This document shows positions 1-11,202 of a stretch of DNA of 64,000 nucleotides, piece after piece; position 1 is the first letter of the stretch, and each line of letters begins with the position of its first letter. Origin of the DNA: Lycocorax pyrrhopterus obiensis (taxonomy: Eukaryota > Chordata > Aves > Passeriformes > Paradisaeidae); assembly GCA_014706295.1 (NCBI GenBank), contig JACSVZ010000038.1, positions 806,001 through 870,000 on the forward strand, read 5' to 3'. The position numbers were made by a program, and so were the translations under genes. The notes beneath the pieces were generated by a model, which was given only the letters and a program-made list of their open reading frames with translations, was not told where the DNA came from and did no database searches.

Positions 1-92
1 CTGACCCGGAACCCCTCCACGGGCTCCTCCTGCAGCCCCTTCAGCTCCAGCAGCAGCGCCTTCTGCGAGCTGGGCACGGGGAGCCGCGCCAT
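1..92 (-). CDS. CDC34: Ubiquitin-conjugating enzyme E2 R1, first coding exon (partial)
   Basis: The minus strand starts with ATG at 92-90 and encodes about 30 residues, MARLPVPSSQKALLLELKGL followed by QEEPVEGFRV. This is the conserved N-terminus of CDC34/UBE2R1, the E2 that passes ubiquitin to SCF (cullin-RING) ligase substrates such as CDK inhibitors. The close paralogue UBE2R2 begins MAQQQMTSSQ, so the MARxxVPSSQ start favours CDC34. Only the first alpha helix of the UBC fold is here; the catalytic cysteine and acidic tail lie beyond the window edge. The last two bases give AG, so codon 31 would be Ser or Arg (Ser likely) where mammalian CDC34 has Thr, unless an exon junction falls at the edge. 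TPGS1 follows on the same strand, as in human. Confidence 0.9.
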   Translation of the reverse strand, partial: MARLPVPSSQKALLLELKGLQEEPVEGFRV

Positions 93-300
93 ACCGGGGT
101 ACCGAGGCTTTCGGGGGGCGCAGCGGCCGCTCCGGGGCGCGGGGGGGGGCGGCGGGACCGGGGCCGCGCGGGGCACGGCGGGGGCTGTAGTCCCGTGAGG
201 GGCGTGGTCACCGCGGACACCGCCCCCAGAGCGCCTCTGACCAATCAGAGCGCGGGGCGGGGCAGGCGGTGGGCGGGGCGGCCCCGCCGGTGCTGCCAGC
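93..300 (-). promoter_or_regulatory. CDC34 CpG-island promoter
   Basis: The sequence upstream of the CDC34 ATG is very GC- and CpG-rich. It holds a CCAAT box (241-245, plus-strand reading) and several GC boxes (GGGGCGGGG at about 254-262 and a cluster at 264-280). No TATA box is seen, as usual for a housekeeping E2 gene. The transcription start is not determined. Confidence 0.6.
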
Positions 301-815
301 GCTCCCGGTCGCACCGTCCCACCGAGCGAATGCAGCGATCGGCAGCCGTCCCGCGGCTCTCCAGCACACAGAATCCCGGCCCGGACAGCAGCCCCAGGTC
401 AGCCTGCAGGTGCCACACCTGTGTGACGCTTCACGGCAGCACCTGGAACAGGAGCAGAAGCTGCTCCTGGCGCGGCCGCAGCTGAACGATGCCTCCGGCA
501 TCCTCGGCTCGCACCTCCCTTTTTGTCACATCCCGTCAGCTGTGTCTGCGTCAGGAGGCACCACCCGCAGCCTCACCCAGCCCAGCACCACGTCCTGCCT
601 GCAGGGAGCAGAACATCCGCCCAACACAACATCCCGAGCCCGCGGGGATCCTCCCACCGGCTCTTCCACTCAGGTGCTCCAGTCTTGCACCCGCTGCCAA
701 AACTAACCCCTGAGCACAGAGCTTGCCTCAGGGATCTGGGCACTGCCTCGGTTCATCCTGGCACTCGGTGCTGCCAGGAGGTAAGAAACTGGCCACTAAA
801 AAAATAATAAAAAGC
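301..815. other. Intergenic stretch between CDC34 promoter and TPGS1 3' end
   Basis: About 500 bases with overlapping short open frames in several registers and no recognisable domain or splice pattern. I see no gene here. Confidence 0.5.
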
Positions 816-821
816 TTTAAT
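816..821 (-). terminator. Candidate TPGS1 polyadenylation signal (ATTAAA)
   Basis: TTTAAT on the plus strand reads ATTAAA on the minus strand, about 510 bases after the TPGS1 stop, inside an AT-rich patch (800-885) in otherwise GC-rich DNA. The intervening 822-1331 would be the TPGS1 3' UTR. No canonical AATAAA for the minus strand was seen nearby. Confidence 0.45.
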
Positions 822-1331
822 GTCTTACAGCAAACCAAGAATTGAACAGTATAAATAATGATCAGACAAGTTTAAATAAATAACCCCCGGCCCGACACGC
901 AGCTGGTCCCGGGAGAAGGGGATGTGTCTCATCCAGACCCTGCACTCCACATCCCAAACCACCTCAGCCCTTCCCAGCTGTCCCTGTGCAGCCACAGCCC
1001 AGCCCCCCACTTTGTTCCTTCTGGGTCATTTCATTGCCCAAAGCAGCTCTGCAGGTCACAGCTTCCATGTCAGTCCTGGATAACACCTAAAAGAGATGTC
1101 CCAATGCAGCTGGGCCAGAGGAGCCATGTCTGGGAAAGGCTGCACGCAGGGACACGGAGCTGCTGGGCACCATCAGAACGGGGCAGGGAGCATGGAAACT
1201 GGGAAGCTCTTGTTGGGCAGACCCGGGCTCTCCAGCCAGTGCCCAGCCAACGCCCCGTGCTCACCGTCCAGCTTGGATGGGGGCCTCGCAGGGCCAGCAG
1301 TGGCCGCAGCCAGCACCGCTTCCACCCGGCA

Positions 1332-2263
1332 TCACTCCACGGGCTTCACCTTCGCTATGAACAGGGCGGTGGCTTTCTTCAGGAACTCCTCCCTGCTCAT
1401 GGAGGAGTCGAGCTTCCTCTCCTGCAGTGCCTGGTCCATGGCCAGTGCCAGCCTGTCGGGGCCCAGCCTGGAGCCGGCCTCCAGGTAGCGGCCGGGCCGC
1501 GAGCCGTGCCCGGTGCCCAGCGCGTCCTCCAGCGCCCGCAGCACAGCCTGGCACAACCGGGTGTCCGCCGAGTCCCCAGCGCCCAGCACGGCGAACAGCG
1601 CGTCGGCCTTGGCCGCGAACTCCAGCAGCACGCAGCAGGTGAGGACGCCGTAGCGGAACACGTCGAACGGGACGGCCTCGTGGTCGCGGCAGCGGACGCG
1701 GCGCAGCAGCTCGGCCGCCGCCTCGGCCGGGGCCGCCCCGCGCTGGCAGATGCGCCGCAGCAGCTCGCTGTAGAGCCGCCCGTCCACGCCCGCCGCCCGC
1801 CGCCGCCCGCCGCACCCCAGCACCTCGTAGGCCGCGCCGGCGTTGCTGTCGAAGGCCGTCCTGTCGCGACAGGGCACAGACACAGAGAGGCGGCCTCGCC
1901 CCCCGCCCCCGCCGCCCCCCGCCGTCGCCCGCCGCACCTGTGCGAGTGATGAGCCAGGCACACGTACCACAGCGCCCGGGCCAGGCGCTGTGGCGGCCCC
2001 GGCGGCTCCGCCGCCGCCTCCGCCGGCACCAGCCGCTCGAAGTACTCGGCCAGGAAGGACACGGGCTCGGCGGGCCGCGCCTCCAGCACCTTGAGCAGCG
2101 CCTCCCGCACCATGGCCGTGACACCGGCTCGCAGCAGAAACTCCGCCGCACTGCCCTCCGCCAGCCCGCCGTCCCCCGGTGCTGCCCGCCCCGGCTCCGC
2201 CAGCCCGCTGCCCCCCGCCAGCACCGGGGCGGCGGCCGCTCGCCGCTTCTCGTACGCCGCCAT
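1332..2263 (-). CDS. TPGS1: Tubulin polyglutamylase complex subunit 1
   Basis: Two coding exons, 2263-1938 and 1860-1332, joined across a 77-base intron with clean GT-AG borders; the split AG|G codon keeps frame. The product is 284 aa (human about 290). Family features: start MAAYEKRRAA, a helical block FLLRAGVTAMVREALLKVLE, SFLAEYFERL, the junction LAHHSHR|TAFDSN, DGRLYSELLRRIC, and the C-terminus LFIAKVKPVE. TPGS1 is a non-catalytic subunit of the TTLL1-containing complex that adds glutamate chains to tubulin at centrosomes, axonemes and neuronal microtubules. The ATG at 2263 was chosen because it matches the mammalian start. An in-frame ATG at 2308 would add 15 residues. It lies on the same strand between CDC34 and MADCAM1, as in mammals. 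Confidence 0.95.
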
Positions 2264-2450
2264 CTTGGAACGCACTTCCGCCCGGGCCGGAAGTTTCCGT
2301 GCCGCCATCTTGCACGCTGGCAGCCAATCGGTGGGCAGGAAGGCAATGCGAGAACGCCGCCATTGGGCGAGGCCGCGGCCGCCATATTGAGAGTGGGCAA
2401 AGGAGCTGCGTTGTCAGCGGCAACGCGGCGGGCGCCACGTTCGCCATGTT
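2264..2450 (-). promoter_or_regulatory. TPGS1 promoter with repeated YY1 motifs
   Basis: Minus-strand AAGATGGCGGC motifs (YY1-type) occur over the start codon (about 2266-2256) and again over the upstream in-frame ATG (about 2311-2301). A related ATATGGCGGC lies near 2386-2377. GGAAGT ETS-type cores sit between them (near 2273-2293), and a CCAAT sequence is at 2324-2328. The region is CpG-rich without a TATA box. YY1 sites overlapping the 5' end are typical of constitutive promoters; binding here is inferred. Confidence 0.6.
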
Positions 2451-2591
2451 TACTGCGGGCAAATGCCCCACCCTTGGCAACCGTGCGGGCGCCGCGGACG
2501 CCGCCGGTGTCCTGAGGCCGGTGAGGGGCCGCAGGACCGGGGCCGCCCGGGCCCAAAGGACACTTGCTCAGGGCTCGAACAGAAAGAACTC

Positions 2592-2597
2592 TTTATT
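2592..2597 (-). terminator. MADCAM1 polyadenylation signal (AATAAA)
   Basis: TTTATT on the plus strand reads AATAAA on the minus strand, about 390 bases past the MADCAM1 stop at 2985. This leaves a 3' UTR of roughly 2575-2984, so the MADCAM1 3' end sits close to the TPGS1 promoter. Confidence 0.7.
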
Positions 2598-2984
2598 GGA
2601 GCACCGGTCCCACCCGCCCGCCGAGCCCACGTTCCCCCCGGGGCTGCCTCAGAACCTTCTGTTGTGACGGACAAGCGGCCTTCGTGCTCCCGCCCGTCCG
2701 CTGGTGCCGGGAGCTCCAAACACCGGACCCAGCCCGGTGTTCGGTGCCAGCCCGCGGGGATCCAGTCCCGGGAGCGTCCCTGGCCCCGTCCGTGTGTCGC
2801 CTCTGCTCATTGCCCTTCCAGCCTTTGAGGTCCGCGGCGGCCGCAGGCAGCTGCTCCCGCTCCTGCTCCCACTCCTTCTTGCTGGCCAGGGGCCGGGCGA
2901 GGCCAGCGACAGACAGGGGGACAGCAGGGACACGGCTGGAGGGCTGGGGCCATCAGTCGGCTGCTCCCACTCCTAGGACAGCTG

Positions 2985-5071
2985 CTAGCGGGATCTGAAT
3001 CGTTTCCAGAGGCGTCGAGACACGGCACCGGCCACGATGAGCCCCAAGAGCGATCCCGCTGTCCCCATAGCAATGGCAGGGCTCGAGCTGAAGGAATCTG
3101 CAGACACAAGGAGCTGTAATTGCAGCCGACGCTGCCCAGGGCAGCAAATGCCGAGGGGTGGGCGAATTCCTCCAGCACCAGCTGTGGCACCGACATGAGG
3201 GGCTGCAGCCCCACCCAAGCGATGGGGGCAGAGCAGGCCAGGGGGCCGCAGGCCACCACTCACCTTCCACCACCATCACCTCCAGGCTGACCATCTGGGC
3301 GCGGTGGCCGAGCAGGACACATTGGTAGCGGCCCTGGTGCCAGGGCTCGGCGCGGTCCAGCCGCAGCGCGGAGCTGCTGCCCGCGGACTCTTCCTGGTAC
3401 TGCGAGAGGGCTGCGGGGGTCCGGAGCCAGCCCACCGTGGCGTTCCCGGCACACTGCGCGCGGCACTCGATGCGCAGGGTCCTGCCCCGCATCCCGGTGG
3501 GAGGCAGCGACCAGATCTGCAGGCTGCAGGCAGGCACTGTCCCCACAGATGGCCCTGTCCCCGTCCTGCCAGAGCGAGGGATTGTAGTGGTGGCCGCACG
3601 TGCCGTGGGGCTGCCTGCAATGAGGTCCTGGGGCACGGCGGGCTCTGTGGAGGGGGGGTTGGTGACAGCAGCCAGATCCAGGGTGGTCCCAGTGGTGGGC
3701 TCCCGTGCTGTGGTGGGATCACATGTAGGGATGCTCAGCCCTGGGAGATGTGCTGAGGTGGCCATGGGCCTGGCTGTGCTGGGGCTCTCCGTGGAGGTGA
3801 CCACAGCCGCTGGCTGCTCCATCACAGCTGCGAACACACAGCGGCCTGGGTCACAGGTGACCTCGCTGCAACCCCTTTGCTCCTCCACCCCCTGAACACA
3901 GTGAGCTGGAGCAAAGAGGCACCACAAGCAGGGACGGGTACAGGGATGGGGATGGGAGATTCAGGAGTGGTGCAGAAATGGGGGCTGCTCCTCCTTGGCA
4001 GAGCTATTCTGAGGAGCACAAGGCAGTGAGGGTTAGCTCCAGAGGATGGGGTAAACATGGGCTGGGGTCTCCAACCCCTCCTGGTACTCACCCTCGGCGC
4101 TCACCACCAGAGATGTCACCTGGGTGAAGGTCTCCTGCCCGACATGCAGTGTCACCTCACACCTGAACTCCACCCCTTCTACCACCTCTGCCCCAATCAC
4201 GGACAGGATGGAAACAATGTTATACAGCTCCTCATCAGTCTCCTCGGAATCGAAGTCTGTCTTCACCACCTGGTGCCCCCGGTACCAGGTGAGGGCCACC
4301 CCAGTGATGGGATACAGCTGCACGGCCGAGCAGTTCAGGTTGGCAGGGTGTCCTGGGCGCAGGATTTGGGGAGCTGCCTCCAGCCTCAGCGTGTCTGGGA
4401 AGGCTGGAGAGGAGTGGCAGCGTCAAGGGTGATTTTTGGCAGCACAGCACAGGTCAGGAGGGAAGGGGCTGCCTCGGGGATCCAGGGCTGTGCTGGGAGG
4501 CGGTGAGAGACGGGCTGGGGGTTGCTTACCATAAACCTTCAGAGTGACAGTTTTCTGGTAGTGCTGCCCGTGGCAGCTGCCCTGGCAGATCTTCATGCCC
4601 TCCGTGGCCACAGTGGCGTGCCTGATGTGCAGGATGCTGTAGGTGGGGAAGGAGGAGATGGTCCCCAGGGCGGTGTCCAGCCCCCTCCACTCCACCTTGC
4701 CCCCTGCGCAGGCCAAGGAGCAGTTCAGCTCTGTCGAGCCCTCAAACGGCACCACCGGCTCCCGCGGTGTCACCATCAGCCTGTCAGCGGGGCGCCCTGG
4801 GCAGGAGGAAAGTGCGGGGTCAGGAGAGGGAACAGTCACCAGCACCCCGCAGCTCCGAGCGCCGGGACAGGGAGGTGCAGCAGCGACGGGGAGACAGGGT
4901 GGCTGTCACGGCTCAGTGACAGGGAGGCCCCGGGGCGAAGCAGGGAGAGCAGCAGCAGCAGGGCCGGGCAGCACAGTGGGTCGGGGGATTAGGGTGGCTC
5001 TTGGCCCCGTGGCACTCACCGCTGCAGGCCCACAGAGAGCCGAGGAGGAGAAGGACGAGAGCCGGCTCCAT
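2985..5071 (-). CDS. MADCAM1: Mucosal addressin cell adhesion molecule 1, three-Ig form
   Basis: Five exons, 5071-5020, 4796-4530, 4403-4092, 3827-3264 and 3097-2985, all phase 1, give 435 aa. Exon 1 is a signal peptide (MEPALVLLLLGSLWACSG). Exon 2 is Ig domain 1, with cysteines at about 43, 47, 88 and 92 (the double-disulfide pattern of VCAM/MADCAM) and the integrin motif WRGLDTALG (LDT at 57-59). Exon 3 is Ig domain 2, with an acidic DSEETDEE stretch like the integrin-contact strand of mammalian MADCAM1. Exon 4 holds a Ser/Thr/Pro-rich mucin-like stalk (about 212-306) and a third Ig-like domain (cysteines about 332, 336, 380). Exon 5 is a membrane segment and a very short basic tail ending RRLWKRFRSR. 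The protein is an endothelial ligand for alpha4beta7 integrin in gut homing. The paralogue VCAM1 is the only serious alternative and does not fit the synteny. Confidence 0.92.
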
Positions 5072-5330
5072 CACCCACAGGGCAGCAGCAGGGCTGGTTT
5101 TCCCTTCTTTCCTTCCTTCCCCCCTTCCAGGGAGCGGGTGCCGCTGGCCGGGGCTGTCTCCTTCTGGCCGCCGGCTCCAGCCTCTGCCCTTCTTAAGCTC
5201 TGTAGGAACCGCCCCCACGAGCACCGGCTTCAGGACCGCCACAACTTCCAGCCCAAGGGGTATTTCCAGAGGCAGGTTTCTGATTTTCTTCCAAGTTCTG
5301 CTCTTATACAACACCCAGACGACGGCCAGG
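5072..5330 (-). promoter_or_regulatory. MADCAM1 5' UTR and upstream region
   Basis: Sequence directly upstream of the MADCAM1 ATG. No TATA box is seen. GGGTATTTCC at 5258-5267 (plus-strand reading) is one base away from an NF-kappaB consensus; mammalian MADCAM1 is cytokine-induced through NF-kappaB, so it is a candidate only. The start site is unknown. Confidence 0.35.
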
Positions 5331-7310
5331 CCGACAGCCCCCCCAAACCTGGGAAAGCCCCTGTCCTGAAGGGTCCTCCATCACCCCGCCGGGCAGCCCT
5401 GCACAGGCACCTACACCCCGGGATGTGGCTCAGATCCAGCTTCATCTGTTTTTTGCGGGCTACATCACTCCCCCAGAGCCCCCGGCAAACCAGCCTTTCC
5501 ATGACCCCGACAGCTGCTGGGGGCACACCGCTGTGGAAAGGGCCCTGTCAGCTCCTGCCCCAAAAGCGGGGCCAGGGCCCGAGGTCAGCCCTGTCGGTGG
5601 GTGCATGAATTACCTAGAACAGGGTGTTTTCAGGGATGCAAGCAGATGCTCCTGCGAGGGTTGGTCTTGTGGTACAGATGGAGAAAGTGTTACCACAGAG
5701 AAGGTGTTGAACACCCTGCATTATCCAACTCCAAGGCCCTCAGCGTCTGTCCAGGGTCTCACACCGGGTCTGGCATCACTCCCTCGCTCCTGCCCAGCTC
5801 CCCATGGAGACATGAGCCCGGTTCTGCCCCATCCCATCCTGCCAGGCTGAGAGAAGTCCCAATGGGCTGAGAGAGGGACATGCCCAGCTCTGCACCCTGT
5901 GTCATCACAGGACCTGGACATTTCCCATCTGGGAAATCTTCAGAGAGGCTACTCTGGGCACTGGGCGTGCCATGCATCCTTTCAGGAGGTCATGCCATTA
6001 ATTCTCTGAGGATTCGGGAAGCCTCTGAGCAAGGGAAGTGCTCTGTAAACACTCTCCACCAAATGTGCACACTCAGCCAAAGCAGGTGATTAATGGTGCT
6101 GGGTTTTTTGTTCCTTCCATCCTGTGTTAACAGAGCCGCTTCCCGGATTTTCCAGCAGCCGCCAGAGCCCCCCTGCCCAACCCTGGGACAAACCATGGCC
6201 AGGGCTGCTCCCACACTGCCAGGCTCTTCCCAGCAGTGAGTATGGGAATCTTGAGGACACACACGTGGTGTCAGGGTTTTGCTTCCCAGTCCCATCACAA
6301 CCATGACTGCAGCATCAGTGTGATGATAAAACCCCCGGATCAGTGTCCGAATGAGAGCTGAGCATTTATGGAACCACCTTATCTTAAAAAGAAGCTTCCC
6401 CAGATCTTCCTGGACCTCAAGAAATTAGCAGTTACCAGAAAGCCCAGCACCTTGTGCTGCACTTCCTCTGTTTTGGGGCTTGGAAGTGCCAGGAGCTGCC
6501 CCAGCCTCCCGCAGAGGGGGGCAACACAGAGGAAACTGAAGTCAAGGAAAGCTGGTAACCCTCCAGCTGCACAAGGGCCGGTTCCAATGGCTCAGCCACA
6601 GAGCCAGGGGCAGGTCAGGGGACTTGGCCCAGCTCGGAGTGACATGGCAGAGCCCCCAGGGCAGCTCTCGCTCACCGAGCCCCTGAGCAGTGACCCACCA
6701 CAACCCCTGTTCCACCACCTGCTTGGGACCTCTCTTCCATGGATTCAGACCTTCCCCCCACCCCAGAGGAGCACAGGAGCTCCCGCTGCCCTGGGCTCGG
6801 CAGAGAGACATCACCAGGTTGCGTGCACAGGGTGGAAGGAGCAAGCTTACGCACCAGGACTGTTTTCCACCCCGCAGGAAGCCTTTGAAGGAACGAAGGG
6901 AATGATGGTTTTCCAGACTCAGAGGCCTGAACACCTTTCCTGGAAGCCGATTGTGCTTCCTCCCGCAGGGCAGGCGCGGGGACTCGTGCAGGGCAACACT
7001 TTGTCCAGAGATATTGCTCAGGAAACAAAACAGTTCAGTGTGCAGACACAAACCACCAAGGGACGAGTGCTGGCTCCAGCACAGGATACCCCTGGAGCCC
7101 CTCGGGTCGGGGTCTAGCCCCAGGCTGTCCCCACCGACACCAGCAGGGACAAGGCTCTGCCACTGCCCCAGGAACCACTGCACCAGGGGGAAGGGTGGTC
7201 AACAACATCTTGCACTGCAACACCTGCCCTTTGTTCTCCAGTGATGTCATGTGAGACAACTTGTGGGTTTTCTCTCAATTAAAGATGGAAACAATAAAAC
7301 AAAAGCTAGC
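5331..7310. other. Unassigned interval between MADCAM1 and the MFSD14 3' region
   Basis: This is the place where human has ODF3L2, but I see no ODF/SHIPPO PGPxxY repeats on either strand. The only notable open frame is plus-strand 6368-7117 (249 codons, no domain recognised). It is followed by ATTAAA (7279-7284) and AATAAA (7293-7298), so a plus-strand transcript ending near 7315 is possible. Otherwise I see no gene. Confidence 0.4.
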
Positions 7311-9226
7311 TCCAGTCCAGAGGAAATACATACAGAAGCAACAGGCCGTGTAATGGCTCATATTTCCAGGATACCATCCATCAAGTGTCAGTTCCCATCC
7401 CAGAGCTGACTTGTATGTGTTTATATTTTCTGGGATTATATTATTCACTTAGGACCATCCTCAGCCACCACAAAGAGTGTTTAAATGAGTCAGATAAGAT
7501 CTAAATTAGGCCTGGCTGAAAATTAAGACAATAGAGTCTTTTGGGGCTGCTAAAAACCAGTCCAGGAGGAGGCTCCAGCAGGGCAGGCAGGAGCCAGGGA
7601 CCTGCTTCCCATCCTGGGCTGGCGCAGGGACTGGAAGCCCCGACCCAGCTCTCCCAAACCTGTCCCACATCTTTGCATAATTCTCAAGGGGAATTTCAAT
7701 TCTGGGCAGAAGCTGCCTGGTACCACCGGTGAGGGAGAGGAACAAGGACAGAGACCTTCGACACAACAGGAAAGCAGCAGTTTAATAAATAATCCATCAG
7801 AGGGAGAGATTAGCCAGTTCCAAACACAACCTGAACCGAAATAAATACATTTTATCGTTAGCTTAAAAAAGAGACACACGAACGCACATGATGGTGAACT
7901 GTGAGAGAGCAGAGGTGGGGCCGTTCCCAGGGAACGGCGGGGACTCATCCCATGCCCACGCTTTAAAGATACCACAGCTGTCAACAGCCTTTGGAGTGCA
8001 GAGAAAGAATAAAAACAGGGAAGTAAAAAGTTACTACTTTGCAAAATTAATGGCAGAAGAGAAAGCAGTGGTGTAACTCAGGTTTTTAATGCAACGAGAT
8101 CAGTTGAAACTCACTTGACCTGTGGCTGTTAATGCCAGGACTGCAGACAGGCGGTTGAGATGATTTTTACCTTGTGTTTGGGCATTGCTGTTACCATCCC
8201 GAATTGTAAGTCCCTGCAGACAAATAATCCCGATGTTAAACAGCCAGGCTCAGGCACTGCACAGCAGATCAAGGGGATTTTAAGAAAAGACTCCTTTTTA
8301 AAAAGTTGCATTTTCATATAAAGTAACAAAAATTGGCAAAACTAGCTGAATGCTCCACACAGCCTTTCCAGCCTCCACGTGGGACGCTGCGGAAGCACCG
8401 GCCCTTCAGAACAAGTCGTTCTTCATTCGGCTCCGGTAACTTCAGCTCCAGCACTGCTTGGCCCAGCTCCTGCTTTGTCATGTCAAGGCAGAACAGCGCA
8501 GGGGTCACAGCCCTGTGCCGAGGGAAGGGGAGGCACCAGCCAAGGCCCCACTGAACCAGGTGAGAGGAACCCCAATGGGGTGGGAAGGAATCCCTGCTTG
8601 CTCCCAGCAGCCCTGCGCCTCAGAGAGCCCCTGGTCCCAGGTCTGCACACCAGCACAAGCCACCTTGCTGTTGGTAATGGCACCTGTAGAGTTCCTGCTG
8701 CTGCCTGGTGCTGTACCCCACCTCCATCCACTTGCTGCCGTATCCCCACTCCAGCTGCCCGATACCATAACCCCACTGGTGCCCAGTGCCATCACTGGTG
8801 GCAGCACAGCCGGTCACCAACCAGGCCACAGCCCCTGACCTGGCAGTCACCTGCTGGCAGCACCTGGCCCCGAGTTTGGGGGCTGACAAAGGGACCAAAA
8901 CACCCCAGGCCCACGACGCACAAGTCGGCATCACCAGAATTTCAGGGGTCACATCATGAGGGATGGGACCAGGGAGGGAAGATTGCTGGAAAGATCTGGT
9001 GTCTGAGGGGAAGGAGGAGGGGCTGAGGCAGCAGCAGTGGTGAGAGGGAACGGGACCAGAAATACATTGGTTTCAATAAACTATGCAATAAGGGAGAGGA
9101 CTTTTAAAAATATATCTCTATATACTTTCTATCATATAAATTATGCTCGTCTTTTTGTAACGTGTCGCTATATTGTACCCGTGAAGCTCCGAGTGCCTCT
9201 GTGTGAGCGAGGTAATGATTCTGTGT

Positions 9227-9232
9227 TTTATT
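9227..9232 (-). terminator. Distal candidate poly(A) signal for MFSD14-family gene
   Basis: A minus-strand AATAAA about 2 kb past the stop, next to a strongly AT-rich block at 9090-9170. Confidence 0.35.
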
Positions 9233-10828
9233 TCATCTGTGTGTGAGGGAAAAACCTACTTCAGCTCACTTTAATCCATTGTAAATCAACGGATTGCCAG
9301 GACTTGGTAAAAGTCCCATCTAAAAAAGGCATTTTTGTGAGGAATACAGAGGTGGGGGAACTGCTGCCTGGAAGTGCAAGTGATGGGATTTCCTTCAGGG
9401 TAAAAGCTTGCCATGCACACACAGTACTGACCATCCCAGTAACGTCTGGGAATTGGGAGTGTCACCACAAGGAGCTTAGGAAAAATGGAGTCACGGCAGG
9501 TCAAGGAAGTTCCTGCTGGCTCTGCTCCCCAGATCTGCAGCCAGACCAACCTCAGCATCCCTCCGTGTCCCAGCTGCTCCTAGTTCTGAGCACAGGAGCT
9601 GCCACCAGGCCACATCAATGCAAAACAAACTGTCAACTCCTTCACTTAAATACCCACTTCCGATAAGCAAATGGCATTTGCAGTCACTGCTGTGTATGTC
9701 TGCAAAGATCCATGATGTAAAGGGCCAGCACTCCCTCCCTTTTGGCTGCTCTCCCCTGGGTAACCTTCCCCAAACCCACAGAGAGGGGACCCCAGCCAGA
9801 GAACAGCCAAGGCAAGACTGGTTTGGCTGCTGCACACTCAATTTCCTTAACAAAGGATTCCTGAAGTGTCCTCGGTTTGATCCTTACTTCCCAGAACTGC
9901 TCAATGCCACCACTTATTTACTCAAATGAGAACAATTGTTTCCTGCCCTCTGCCACATTTCTATAAACAACCACACATTCCCTTTTTGCCTCAGCTCCTT
10001 TCACAACACTCCAAGCACCTCCTGCTCTTTCTGAGCAGAGCTGAGCCTGCAGCAGAGGTTGCAACTCCACTGTTCCACAAACAAAAGCCTCCATAGCAGG
10101 CTCAGAAATGCTGCATGGAATCCAAACCCCTAAGCCCAAATCAACACAACCTTCACCATCAGGATCTATTGGGTTGAGAACAAACCAGCTCTGGACACTC
10201 TTTGGGTTTAGCATCAGATGGCAGGAGCCCAGGGACAAACCAATATGCTTTATACAAGTGCTCAAGGTAAACAGTCATTTCTCTGACCTTTCTCCCAGGA
10301 AACCACGCGTCTCTGAAGTGCTCAGCACAGTCTAGTTGTTTCTCCAACCTCCCAGAGAACTGTACCTCCTAAACAACCCTCACAGCTCCAGAAAGAGATA
10401 TCTGAAAAAATCCTTCTACCTACTGCCTGTGGAGGCAGCAACAGGCAAATGTCACCTCAGAGTGACAAGAAAACCAAACAGAAATGCAGCCGTTGTGGCC
10501 ATCCAAGCTTTTGTAACTCACGTAGTTGCCCTTCTCTCACCTGCCCATTCTCCCTTGTGTCAGCTGTGACTTCTTCATTTTTATCCTCTTCATCAGAACA
10601 TTAAGTCAGTAGATCTATATTTTTTTGGTCTAAGTTTCACTTGGGGCAGAACGGGCAAATTCCTCAGGCCCTCCAGCAGAGAGGAAGCTCAGAGCTCCGC
10701 TCCCTGTGCTTCACACACGCACCCCATCCCCTCAGCGTGTCACCACAGCACACAGCGTGCAGGGGGTGCCAGGGGCCAGCAGCAGGAACCAGCTGTATCA
10801 GGGATGGGGCATGGAGCAAATGCCATAT

Positions 10829-10834
10829 TTTATT
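10829..10834 (-). terminator. Proximal candidate poly(A) signal for MFSD14-family gene
   Basis: TTTATT on the plus strand (AATAAA on minus) lies about 370 bases after the stop codon of the 12-exon transporter gene. Confidence 0.5.
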
Positions 10835-11202
10835 CCAGGGGCAGCTCAGTGAGCTCCCACCAAACACAGACCACGCTGGCTCCATCTCTCGTGACCGGCG
10901 AGCGGAGGGTTTGGCAGGGCACACCACGGGGCGCAGGGGTCACGCACAAGGGCAGGTTTGCTTTCCAGAACTATCCCTCCAGTGGAGCAGTTCTGTATCT
11001 CCCCTTTCCATCAGCACCAGGTGATACAATTCCATTTTTGCACCAGCTGGGTGTATTTGGCTCGAAGGGAAACCTTGTCCCTCCTCAGTAGCTGTTAGTG
11101 GCACAGTCTGTTACCTCAGATCCCTCTCTCCCCCTCCCCGAACTCCTGCTGAGTCCGTCCTTGATGTGGAGTCGAGCCACGAGGCAGATCCCCTGTCCCA
11201 CC

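Larger units (their letters stand above)
7311..11202 (-). other. Probable long 3' UTR and flank of the MFSD14-family gene
   Basis: No coding exon is recognised between the MFSD14 stop codon (11203) and 7.3 kb. Base composition falls compared with the neighbouring genes, and AT-rich patches occur (9090-9170, 7770-7870). Candidate minus-strand poly(A) signals occur at 10829-10834 and 9227-9232, and a weaker ATTAAA at 7783-7788. Alternative polyadenylation would give 3' UTRs of about 0.4, 2.0 or 3.4 kb; which are used cannot be told from the sequence. Confidence 0.45.

Noticed and set aside
924..1949. 341-codon plus-strand frame opposite TPGS1
   Set aside because: GC-rich antisense shadow of the TPGS1 coding exons without any domain.
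1261..2556. 431-codon minus-strand frame over the TPGS1 locus
   Set aside because: It is a shadow frame of TPGS1 and its promoter; the two-exon TPGS1 model has homology and valid splice sites.
5258..5267. NF-kappaB site in the MADCAM1 promoter
   Set aside because: One mismatch to the consensus; kept only as a note, not as a called site.
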